This document shows positions 36,401 through 49,765 of a DNA stretch of 64,000 nt, piece after piece (the stretch's first letter is position 1; each line of letters opens with the position of its first letter). The position numbers and the translations under genes are program-made. The DNA comes from Atrina japonica. Taxonomy: Eukaryota; Mollusca; Bivalvia; Pterioida; Pinnidae. The stretch spans positions 1 through 64,000 of the forward strand of contig BROG01000514.1 in NCBI GenBank assembly GCA_030159075.1. The letters run 5' to 3'. The notes below the pieces were generated by a model. The model had not been told where the DNA came from. It did no database searches and worked only from the letters and a program-made list of their open reading frames with translations.

Positions 36401-39400
36401 TTTCTCGGTAATTACCAGAATACTTGAAGACCTACATGTATGCCATATGTAAACTGGAGATTTTTTTTTATTAACAATTATTATTAACAATATTAAGGCC
36501 TTTTTTTCAGAACTATTCGTATGATCACATAATAATTTTATGAAGATGTAAAAATAATCAACTTCGAAATAACTGGTTGTTTTCACATTGAAATTATTGG
36601 TTCATAAGAGGTAGATTTTTAAATATTTACCCAATTTTGGTCTTTTTAGCCCTTTCTGGGGCCCCTATGGGTCCTAGCTCCCTTTTATTCGCAAACTTAA
36701 TGCTGCTTCACATAAGGAATGCTACGTGCTGAACTTTTTTGCTTCTTTCACTTTCTCTCTATCAATCATACATTTCAAGATAATGTCAAAAACAGCCCAA
36801 AACATGAAAAATCTACTTAAAAAGTGAACTAACTGCCAGAAGGGAGTGACCTGACAATTTTGGCTCTGTTGACTTTTTGTAGATCTTTGCATGCTGAACA
36901 TTTTTGCTTCTTTCATTTATACTCTTATCTATTATACTTTTCAAGATAATGTCAAAAATATCTAAAAACATGAAAAATCCATAAAAAAGTGGAAATAACT
37001 CACATAAGGGTGGATCCGACAATTTCCACCAAAATGAAATAATTAAAGATTTTTGCAAGCCACTCATTTTAAGGTAACAGGTTTTTCTCTAGCTTCAATA
37101 ATTTTGTAGATACATGTATTAAATCAAAAATATCTGCTGACTCATTCGTTCTATATTTAGCCATGGCAGCCATGTTTGGTCTTAGCCCCTTTTCATCTGC
37201 AAACTTTATGCAGCTTTACATGGTTATACACCTTGTCAAGTTTGGTTCAAATTGGTCCAATGCTTCTGGAGAAGTAGTAAAAATGTTTACAAAAAACCCC
37301 ATATATTTTTCATTTACTTAGGTGCCTGTGACCTTGACCTTTAACCCCATGACCTTGGAATTTGTCAAAATGATCCTCAGATAATTCCTTATAACTTTCT
37401 CATATATCTTTGTATACAAAAAGTTAATCAGTTTTGAGTTATTAAACAATTTGTAATACAAATATACCCTGCGTTACTGAAGCATCCCCTAGTGGCTTAT
37501 TTATGGACAGATTTCATTTTTCGTTCGCAAACTTTGTAGATATTGACTTAACAATCATGCATACAAAATTTGAAACTCATCTGATCATTGGTTCATGACA
37601 AGAAGATTTAAAAAAAATGTTTTGGTCCTTTTAGGGCCCCTATTGGTCCTATCTCTTTTTCATTCAGAAACTTTATGCATCTCCACATGGGGATGCTATA
37701 TGCAAAAGTAAACAGACGGACGACGAGGGAAGCCAGACTTTTGGCTATAGCAATAGTGCACTTGGCCCTTTGGGCCAGGTGAGCTAAAAAAAATAAATAA
37801 AAGAAATCATACAAAAAAAATGAATGAAAATGACAATGTGTGTATTATAAAGATGTCAAAAATGCGTCAAAATTTCATTTTCCAATTTCTACTAAATTAA
37901 CGAACTTGAATCATACATCTATGTAGATTACTCAGATGCAATAAGTTTTCCATGCAATAGTTCTGGAGAAGAAGATTTTCAAAGAGGGATACCCCTGAGT
38001 CCTCTTTTTGCCCCACCTGGGATCCACCCCTGGGCCGATCTGGTCAAACTGAACAAACTTGGTAGAGGACCTTCAGTAATTGTTTCCTATAAAGTTTCAT
38101 CAAGAAAGATCCCTTCAGCGGTTTGGAGAAGAAGTCGAAAATGTGAAAAGTTAGCCCCCCCCCCTTCATTTTTGCAGTCTTTAAAGATTCATAAAAAATA
38201 AAAGAAATAAATTTCAGCAAAATTCTTTCAGGAAAGTATTCATCTACCTCATTACAGGTAAAATGCATAAAATGAATGCATCATAATGAATAAATGGAAA
38301 TCATACAAAAATGATAAAAATTCGTTTAAAAAAAAGTCAAAAACTCATAAAAAAAATGAATTAAAAATTTACATAAGTTGCAGAAAAGAGATTGTCAATC
38401 CATGCTCGTCAAAAATTTTTCAGATTTCTACGAAATTAACCAAACCAACTTTGAATCTTACTTCTTCCTATGCAGTTTTATCACTCAGATGTGAAAAATT
38501 AACTCCCCTTATTTTTAGACTTAAAAAAATTTTTTCAATCCATGAAAGCAGTCATTGGAAGCATTAAAAGATCATTTTAAAGACGGGTACCCTTTGAGGC
38601 CTCTTTTGCCTCACCTTGGATCCACCCCTGGTCCAATCTGCCCAAACCAAACCAACTTGTCAGAGAACCTTGAGTACTTGCTTCCTATAAAGTTTTATCA
38701 AAATACTGTCAGCGTTTTGGAGAAAAAGTAAAAAATGTGAAAAATTACTCCCCTTATTTTAGCAGACTTAAAAAATTCATATAAAAAAAAAAATTAATTT
38801 CAGCAATATTCTTTCAAAAAAATATTCATCTACCTAATTACAGGTAAAAGCATAGAATAAAGCCAAAGGCTCAGGGTGACCTATGCGGTCATCTTTTGTC
38901 TGTCGTCATCGGTTGTGCATTGTGCACCATGAATATTTACACATTTTCAACTTCTTCTCAAGAACCACTGCACTAGTTTTAACCAAACTTGGCATATAGC
39001 ATTGCCATGTGAAGTTGCATAAAGTTTTCAAATGAAAAGGGGCTAGGACCCATAGGGGTCCCAACAGGGTCCAAAAAGATGAAAGCTTCGTACATCATTA
39101 AAAGTCTTCTTCTCATGAACCAGTGATCAGATGACTTTCAAATTTTGAGTACATGATTGTAAAGTCAATATCTACAAATTTTGTGAAGGAAAATGAAATC
39201 TGTTAATAAGCGATCAGTAATGCAGGATACAATTGTATCACAAATTGTTTAATAACTCAAAATTGATTGACTTTTTCTATACAAAGATATATGAGAAAGT
39301 TGTCAAAAGTTATATAAGGATCATTTTGACAAAATTTCAAGGTCATGGGGTCAAAGGTCAAAGGCACCCAAGTAAACAGAAAATATAATATTTATGTAAA

Positions 39401-42400
39401 ATTTGAGACATTTTTTACTTCTTCTCTAGAACCAGTCAACCAATTTTAACCAATCTTGGCATGTAGCATCCCCATGTGAAGCTGCATAAAGTTTGTGAAT
39501 GAAAAGGGGCTAGGACCCATAAGGGGTTCAAAAGGGGCAAAAAAGGACTAAAACTTTATACAAATTACAAATTTTCTCATGAATCATTGATCAAATAGCT
39601 TTCAAATTTTGTATGCATGATTTTACAGTCAACATCTACAAAGTTTACGAATGAAAACAAAAAATGTCGATAAACAAGCCAATAGAGGGCGTTTGAATAA
39701 CAAAGGGTACAGTTGTATACAAATTTTAGACATTTTTGACTTCTTCTCAAGAACCAGTGAACTAATTTTAACCAAACATGACAGGAAATTTTTTTTAGGT
39801 GACAATTATGGCCCATTGGGCCTCTTATTTGTAAAACTATTGAGATCCCCACACTCTACCATATGTTTTCTTGTTAGCTCACCAGAGCCAAAGACTCAAG
39901 TGAGCTTTTTGATCAGAAGTTGACTAATGTCAGTTTTGCTTAGATGAGCTTTATTACCTGTGAACCATTTGTTTGTTTATTTGTTTTGTTTTTTTGTTTT
40001 TGTTTTTTTTGTTATTGAGAAAGTATTTGTTTAAATTTTCAGGAGATGCATTAGGTATATATCCCCAAAATAATCCAAGTCATGTAGATCTAGTGTTGCA
40101 TCATCTAAAACTTACTGGTAAAGAGAAGATTTCAACTCCAGCATGGGCATTTTCACAATACGAAGGTAGGATACCATGTCTATGATAATATTTTACTAAA
40201 TAATCTGTTAAAACACAAATGGACCATTTAATTGAAATTTTATAGAATTTCATATTTTTCTTTTCATAAAACAATCTATACATATTTTTAGATCACATAA
40301 TTGCTCATGCAAGTTATTACAATCATTCTTTGTCTGTCGTCGTCTGTCATGTGTTAAACATTTACATTGTAAACTTCTTCAGAACTGCTGATCCAATTGA
40401 TATCAGACATGGTACATATGTGCCTTATGATGTTCTGACCAAGTGTTGTTGCTTTTTGGGCCAATATTAAAATCCAAGATGGCTGCCCTGGTGTCTATTG
40501 GCTGAGACTTTTTCAACGTCTTCTTAAGAACCATTGAACCAATTGCCTTCAAACTTGGTACACAAATTGTATTCCTTATGATGTCCTGAACAAGTGTTGT
40601 TGTTTTTCGGACTGTTTCAAAATTTCAAGATGGCATCTGGCCTTTGATTGCCCAATACATTTTCAACTTCCTCTTAAGAACCACTAAACCAGCTGACCTC
40701 AATCTTGGTGCACATGTTCCTTATGATGTTCTGACCAAGTGTTGTTGTTTTTGGACCAATATGAAAATCCAAGATTGCCGCCATGGCATATCCTTGGCTG
40801 AAAAATTTTCAATTTTTTCTTAAAAACCAATTGCCTTCAAACTTGATACAAATATTGTATTCCTTATGATGTCCTGAACAAGTGTTGTTGTTTTACGGGC
40901 CGATTAAAAAACCAAATGGTTGCCCTGGCCTCTGATTACCCAAGACATTTTCAACTTCTTCTTAAAGACATAGTATCTACGAAAATGGTTATTTTTTTTA
41001 GTCGGCAATTTTGCGGAAATATCGAAGATATGACTGAATAATGATCTTCCACGTCGACACTTTTTTGTATAATTAGCGTAATTAACGGATAAATGCTGAT
41101 TTGTTGTCGTCTGTAAGAATCAAACTCATTAATTATGCACAGAAACAATCCCAGAAGCACACGCAATGACCTAGTTCATATCGATATCAATCAATGGATG
41201 CTGAGGTAAGCACGTGTTGATTTATTTACAATTCGATATTTATACATAATTGTATCGTTTACATTAACGGTTTGCATGAAATTAACTTATTTTTATCATT
41301 TAATCCTGTTGTGGCTGAATCTGTCAATTTAACAGGTCGGCCACGATTTGTTTTTGCTTTGGACGCCATGCTTTTCACTATCAACAATGGAAATGCGCAT
41401 GCGCAAATACAGGTCACGCTAAGGTTATATGAATATGGGCGGGCTTGCAAACGAATTTTTGTCGTACCGACAAAAAATAAAAAAAAACGTGGAAAGTTGT
41501 GAAATACAATAAAACTATACTTCTATGTGTTTTAATTAAACAATTTTTCGTTTTTTATCTCCAAATATTAACATATTTGACCCAAACCATTGAGATTGAA
41601 ATATTTGAGGAAATCGTAGATACTATGTCTTTAAGAACCACTAAACCAGTTGACTTCAAACTTGGTACACATGTACACATTATTCATCTTTTGGACTGTT
41701 TTTTGATATTATCCTGAAATGTATCGGAGATACAGTAAAAGTGAAAGAAGCAGAAATGTTCAGCACTCAAAGATCTACAAAATAATCAAAAGGACAGAAA
41801 TTTTCAGGCTGCCCCTTATGGGAGTTATTTCTCCTTTAAGTGGATTATTCATGTTTTGGACTGTTTTCGACATTATCTTGAAATGTATCGGAGATACAGT
41901 AAAAGTGAAAGAAGCAGAAATGTTCAGCACACAGAGATCAATAAAAAAGTCCACAGGGCAGTTATTGTCATGTCAGTGCTTATGAGAGCTAATTATGTTG
42001 TGCTCACGTGACCGTCAAGGCCCATCGGGCCTCTTGTTTTTTTCGGGTGGATCTGAAAAACCAAGATGGCCACATTGGCCTCTGATTGTCCGAGATATTT
42101 TCATCTAAATCTTAAGAACCAATGGACCAACTGACTTCAAACTTAGTACACATGTTCTTCATAATTGACTGAGCAAGTGTTATTGTTTTTTGGGCCACTA
42201 TGAAAATCCAAGATGACCGCCCTGGATTATGATTGATAGAGACATTTTCAACATCTTCTTAAGAACTGCTAAACCAATATACTTCAAACAAAGTATACAT
42301 TTTCATTATTATGTCCTGAGGAATTTTTTGGTTGGGGGGGGGGGGGGGGGGGGGGTCAAGGCCCATGGTCTTCTTGTTTAAAAATTGCATCCCCAGTGTA

Positions 42401-45400
42401 GACACTGTGTCACCAATAGCTTGTGTTATTAAGTACTTGGACAAAAGTTTATAAACACAAACTTTTATACATATATATTTGCTAGATTTACAGTTTTTGC
42501 ATTTAGCATCCCATCAAGTCAAGAAACATTTTTTGATGAATGGAGATTTAAGAACAGGTTCTAAAACTGGATTCTAAGATAAATCAAGGCCACAGATAGA
42601 TAAGATATTCAAAACTTACTTAGGGGTGACATGATTCTAAGATAAATCAAGGCCACAGATAGATAAGATTTTCAAAACTTATTTAGGAATGACATGATTC
42701 TAAGATAAATCAAGGCCACAAATAGATAAGATTTTCAAAACTTATTTAGGAATGACATGATTCATTAAACACTAATTTACTTCTCAAAAGCTAAGATACT
42801 CATTTAACAGTGGGCATTCTTTGACAGATTTGGCAATATAGTTAGATTTATTATTTAACCTTGTATTATACCACTTTTTCTTTTGGAAATATACATTTAT
42901 ATTCAATTGGAGCTCAACTGTTGAAGTCTTATTGACAGAAATGATCTTCTTGAGCATTTGTCTTGTCCTGTTTTTTAAAGGAGCATTAGCTATGGGGTTT
43001 TTATTCAGATTTCTTCCCTTTTTTACTACTAGATTGATATACAATAACAAAACAAGATATACACAGGCATAGCAAATCTTAATCCTTTATTTATTTTGTG
43101 AAAATTGCTTGAAAAAACCCCAGGTTTGGTACTTTTTCAATATTAAGTGATTAACTCAACCTTACTATTTTGTATATGAATACCACACTGGACCTGACCT
43201 TATTTTCACAAAATATATAGGAATATGAGAATTTTTATACCGGTGTATACCTCTTATTTGTTATTGTACATCAATTACAAATATAAAAAGTCGAAAAATT
43301 GAAATAATTGTTTTTGATAAACACAGCTAATGCCCCTTTAAAAAGCTATAACTTTGGTATTGTTAAAAATATTTTAAACATAACAGATTAAAATATGGAT
43401 TTTTATTTCAAAGATGAAATAAACCTCCGAACAGCGCTGATGAAATATTTTGACTTAAAACATGTGAAATCTGAACTTCTACAGAAGATGTACAGAACTA
43501 TGAAAAACTCATCACAAAAAGAAAAAATGAATAATATCCTGAAGACTGAGGTAAGACCATGGGTTTTCTTGATAAATGATTTGTTTTAGCTCAATTTGTT
43601 GTTTTAAGTTTGAAATTTTATTAAAAGAAACAATGAATTCATTTTAAGATTTAAAATCAAATGATGCAATATTCAATCAATATTGGTATAATGACAACAT
43701 TGTACATAGATATAATGTATACCTCAAAGGTTTTGCCCGGTGTCCTATGGTATTTTGACTCCATGGTAATTTAACTCCGGTTAAATTACCATGAATTTCA
43801 GCCATGGTAATTTAACCCCCCCTCTATTTTTTTCCCACTAATAGAAATAGATAACTGGTTTTTAACTAAATGGGCTTTAAATACTACTAACAAATCATTT
43901 TTTACATTTTGACTGGGTAATACAAAAAATATCTATGTAAAGAGGGGGGGGTGGGTAACATACCATAGGCAATCTGTATGGTAGTTTACCCCCCCCCCCC
44001 TAATTTTTCAAATATTGGAATTCTATCAGCATTTTTTGTTGATATGAAGTAGATATGCTACAATGTCCCATAATATGTCATTAACATTACAATTTGCAAT
44101 CCAAATATGAAGAAATGGGGGGGGGGGGGTAATCTGCCATGGTATTTTAACCCCCCCCCCCCTAATTTCTCAAATTCTGAACTTTTATCAGCATTGTTGG
44201 TTCATATTATGTAGATATGCTACAATGTCCCATAATATGCCTATAACATTACAATCTTTAAATCCAAATATAAAGAAAGGGGGGGGGGGGTAATCTACCA
44301 TAGGCAATCTGCCATGCTATTTCCCCCCCCCCCTAATTTTTCAAATACTGAACTTCTATCAGCATTTTGTTGGTTGATATTATGTAGATATGCTACAATG
44401 TCCCATAATATGTCAATAACATCATATTTTTTCAAAATAAAAATGATGAAAGGGGAGGGGTTAATCCACCATGGTATTATTAAAAAAAAGAAAGATCAGA
44501 ATGCTTTTATGTCATTCAGACAGTATATACTGATTTTAGAAGTTATTTTAGGGAAAACTGGAGGGGGGGGGGGTTAATCTACCATGGTGGGGGGGTAATC
44601 TACCATGGATGATTCCTATGATATTTTAATCCTGGGGTTAATTACCATGGGGGGTTAATCTACCATAAGACATCGGGTTAATTTCACGCTTTTACAAAAG
44701 AAAACATATTCACGCCATCCTAAATTCGCCCTCAATCACCATAGTCTCATGGCTGGCATATTTGTCTGTGCTTCAATTATTTGGCTCGAAAAGTTTGCTT
44801 ACATTTTAAATTCGCCCTCTCATCTAGGATGAAAACAGCAAGTATTAAACAGGAGCGAAAATGTCCAGTTATACAGTATATTAGCATAAAAGAGACACTT
44901 TATTAAATTATTGAGTACAATTTGCACAGTCCTCAGTGTGTCTCATTTAAAACTTGTAATTCTTCGTTTCGAATTGTGGATCAAACAATGTAAAGAACTC
45001 ACATGGCGCAATGGAGTCTAAAGAATACATCGCAAATAGAGAGGTTTGTGACATTCTAGAAGAATTCAGTTCCAGTTCATTGACCTCAGAAGATTTTGTT
45101 TCCTGTCTGAAGCCCCTACAGCCACGGTTCTACTCAATTTCATCATCTCCGTGTGTGGTATGTAATTTTATGTGGACAAAATTCAAGAGACAAAGTGTTG
45201 TAATATTTAGATATGAAAACTATATTCAAAATTTTCACATATTGATAAGTATGAAATGATTCTCGGACTTGCACAGTTTAGTTTTGTGCCATGAATGAAT
45301 TCCCAAGATATATTTTTCCTCTATATTTTTGTATAAATTTGCATTTTTTACAATGTCCTACTAGTTCTTTTACTGTCAGATTTCTCTGAACATTTACATC

Positions 45401-48400
45401 TCTGAATAAGATCTTAACTACCTGTTGTCTAGGAATAGCAAATAAGTCTCCATGAAGTTATTTATGTATGTCCCCAAACAAAGTTCGGGAAACATGTTGT
45501 GTTTACTGTGTTTCTTCTTCTTCTTCATCTTCATCATCTTCTTCTTATTCTATTTTTCCGTGATGAAATTGTCCACATGTTTTCTCAGAAACTACTTGAT
45601 AGATTCTAATTAAATTTCATATGATGATAGGTCTGGGTTTGCAGATTTGCACTACGTATGTGACGTCATCAGTAATGGCGTCTATGGAAAACCTTAGGTT
45701 TCTGATTGGTCAAAACTTGTCTGTAGGTTTTCTCAAAAACTACTAGACAGACTGTAATGAAATGTCATATGATTATAGGTTTGGGTGTACAGATGTGATG
45801 ATAATTGGAATTTATGCATATTAAGGGATTGCAATTTCAATGATATGGGTTCTTTGCCATCTATGGCAATCCAATGCTTCTGATTGGTCGAAATTTAAAC
45901 ATTGTCCAAATTTGATGAAATTTTGAATTTATGGGTATTGAGGGATGAGTTTCATTGTCGTCTATGGCAAACAGGAGCATCTGATTGGTCGACATTTAAG
46001 CATTTTGAGATTTTGGTGAAATTTGAAATTAATGGGTATCAGGGGATAGCGATTTCATTGATATGGGTTTCATTGCCATCTATAGCAGACAGATTTCAAT
46101 GTAATTTGGAATTTATTGGTATCAAGAGATTGCAATTTCAATGGTATTGATTTTGTTGCCGTCTATGGTGAACCAGGGCTTCTGATTGCTCAAAATGTTA
46201 ACATTGTCTGATTTTGATGAAATTTTAAATTTACTGGTAGCATTGATTGCGATTTCAGTCTCATGGCTTTTATTCCTCAAAACCTGTGAAGAAAAATTGC
46301 AAATTGGTATGTAATAAATGCTGGCTGATATCAACACAACTTGTTCCACCGTTTGGGGGTATCCTGTTACAATTAGCCCTTGTTACATATGTCATATTCA
46401 TAGTAGTTAAAACTACACAAATATATTTGATTACTTCTTTAAAAAGTCCTACTGGTAGGCAACTGGATCTGTAGATTAGATCTTAACTACCTATTGTTAT
46501 ATGTCTATATTATGGTATGGCGTTGTCTGTCTGGCCGTCCAGATGTTTTATGTGATAACTCAATCAATTATGGCCTAAATTTCATCAAATTTGATAGGAT
46601 GCTTCATTGCATTTCAACTATATTTGGCGGATTTATGCCCCTTTTATTGCCAATTATATACATTATGTACAAAATGCAAGAACTTTTTTGTATTTCCTTC
46701 AGTTCCTTTCTTTCAAATTTGGTATGATATAACCACAAGAAATAATGGTTAACATATTTACGGGTTTTGTTGTCGTGTTTCAACTTTCAGCAGTTTCTGT
46801 TTTTTGTGTTTAGTTTTTTTCTTTTTGGCACAACTAGTCCTACAGTTTTCACCCGAATATTTTGCGATTCGGCATATGTCATTGATATCATATGAAGATG
46901 TGCATATCGTAAAACGAAGATGCTGCATTATTTTTCACGAGAGGTATGGCCCTTTGATTGTCAAAAAAGGACATGTAAAATGCAAGAACTTTTTTATTTT
47001 TTAATTCCTTTCAAACTTGGTTTGGTATCACAAGAAGCAATAATATTTAACAGATAATACGGGTTTTGTTGTCGTGTTTCAACTTTCCACGAAATTGGAG
47101 TAATGGCCCTTCGTGATCTAGTTTCTGGTTTCTTGCATTCAATTTTCTTACATGGGTGCAACTAATCCCACAGTTCTCATCTGAATGTTTCGCGAATCGG
47201 CATGTGTGATTGGTATCATATGAAAATGTACATTTTGTAAAGAGAAGATGCTGCGTTAATTTTCACAAGAGTTTTAGCCCTTTGATTGCAAAAAAGGACA
47301 TTATGTGGAAAGTGCAAGAACTTTTTTATTATTAATTTAATTCCTTTCAAATTTGGTTTGGTATCACAAGAAGCAATAATGTTTAACATATATTACAGGT
47401 TTTGTCGTCGTGTTTCAATTCCCATGACATTGGAGTCCCTTCGTGACTGGTTTTCAATGTTCTCATTTAAAATATTTTGCGATCATATAGTGGAAGCCAA
47501 TATTCCTCTGGGATCTCTTGTTAGAATTATGTTCCATTCCACATAATTCCATCCCCTATCACCTGGTTATACAGATCGCTGTATACATCATATGTATGCC
47601 CCTTTCCAGCAAAATGGGAATTAATTTTGGCAGAGATGGACATATCAAGTGCTTGAGGCACTCTTGTCTAGGAATAGCAAAGAAGTCACTTAGAAGTTAA
47701 TTACATATAACTGTATCATAACTAGATCTGTCATTAAGATCTTAACGATCTATTGTCTGTGAATAGCAAAGAAGTCACTAAGAAGTTAATTACATATAAC
47801 TGTATCATAACTAGATCTGTCATTAAGATCTTAACGACCTATTGTCTGTGAATAGCAAAGAAGTCACTTAGAAGAATTTAATAACATATCTCATATTCAA
47901 AGCCGTTAAAACTGCACAAATATCTTTGATTACATCTTCTTCATGTCCTACCTTAAAATCAATTAGACTAAATGTAGATATTATTGTTTGTTCATGGTTA
48001 GAGGTGATCATAGAAATATGAAGGAATGAAATATTTAGGTAATGAAATGGTTCCAAAACTAATTCTCTTGTAATTTAGAGGAACTACAACATCTATAAGT
48101 TAGTTTGACCAGGCAATTAATCACCTGGTAAGATATACCTGTATTTCTTAATATACGCCTTAGTATACCATTTTCCAAAACAGTCATTGTAATCTTATGA
48201 CTTTGGCTAGCAAAACATTTGTTAACAGAGTTGTGCATTGTGCTGTAAGGGTCTTATTAACATGATTTAGGTTCAGGTTCATTTAAAGTAGGACCAGTCT
48301 GTTGTGATATTGAGGGTTGGCAGGCCAGTCTGTTGTGATATTGAGGGTTGGCAGGCCAGTCTGTTGTGATATTGAGGGTTGGCAGGCCAGTCTGTTGTGA

Positions 48401-49722
48401 TATTGAGGGTTGGCAGGCCAGTCTGTTGTGATATTGAGGGTTGGCAGGCCAGTCTGTTGTGATATTGAGGGTTGGCAGGCCAGTCTGTTGTGATATTGAG
48501 GGTTGGCAGGCCAGTCTGTTGTGATATTGAGGGTTGGCAGACCAGTCTGTTGTGATATTGAGGGTTGGCAGGTCAGTCTGTTGTGATATTGAGGGTTGGC
48601 AGGCCAGTCTGTTGTGATATTGAGGATTGGCAGGGTTTAAATAGAGATTGTGGGACATGAAATAGGGTAAAAAGTATAGGTATATTGAGTTCTTGGTCTG
48701 TCATTTTTTGCCACGAAACATGCTAAATATATATACTATGATTGGACATTTCTGTATGGATAAATATATATATGTATATAAAAGAGAGGTTCTTATTCAG
48801 TATCATCGATAAGGAGTATTTGTTTATGTTATGGTGTGAAGTTCAGGACTGAAAGCCGGCAACGTAAGAAAATATCCATGATTCAAATCAATAAATCTAT
48901 TAAACTATTTTGACAATGCTTTTGATTTTAAAATAAATTTTGTCTTCATTCACATCCTAGTCATTGAGTCAAATTTATAATTTTCTCATTAAGATGTTAA
49001 GTTTGGTACTGTTAAAATTACATAAGGATATTTATGAAGTCTTAAGGTCACGTGAGCTAAAGGGTAATGGTAGTCTTTTTTCTGTCGTCATCCTCACATT
49101 AAAGACCAAAACAGTCTTTGTAAAAAAATAAATGTCTTCCACACTTTATACGAATGATTGTGAAGTCAATATCAACAAAGTTTATAAACAAAAATTAAAT
49201 ATTTACAAACAAACTACATGGGTAGCTTCAAATGATATATAGGTACAGTTTTAACTCAAAACAGATTGACTTCTCCTATATTCAAGAGGGTTGTTATTAT
49301 CTTACGATCATTGTGACAAAGTTTTGGGGTTATGGGGTCAAGGTCATAGTCACCTAAGTAAATAGAAAATATGAGTCTGAGTCCCCGAGGGTAATCATAA
49401 ACCTAGTACCTGGTATTTCGGTACCAGCTGATAATCTTATACTAAAGTAATATCGGGAAACAGTTTTAAATTATTTGTCATCCTTCCACAGATATTTATC
49501 TTGCTGATTTTTTTTCTGGAATCTGATTTACAACAATGCATAACATATCAGCACTTGCTTTTTAAATATGTTATATATATATATATATAGTTTTGTGTGT
49601 GTTTGTGTCTGTGTGTCTCTGTGTGTGTGTTTGTGTGTGTGTGTCTCTGTGTGTATGTGTGTCTCTGTGTGTATGTGTGTCTCTGTGTGTCTGTCTGTGT
49701 GTGTATGTGTGTGTCTGTCTGT

Positions 49723-49765
<43 letters not shown>

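Noticed and set aside
48257..48658. 133-codon minus-strand repeat ORF
   Set aside because: By-product of the 31-bp minisatellite (three units make 93 bases).
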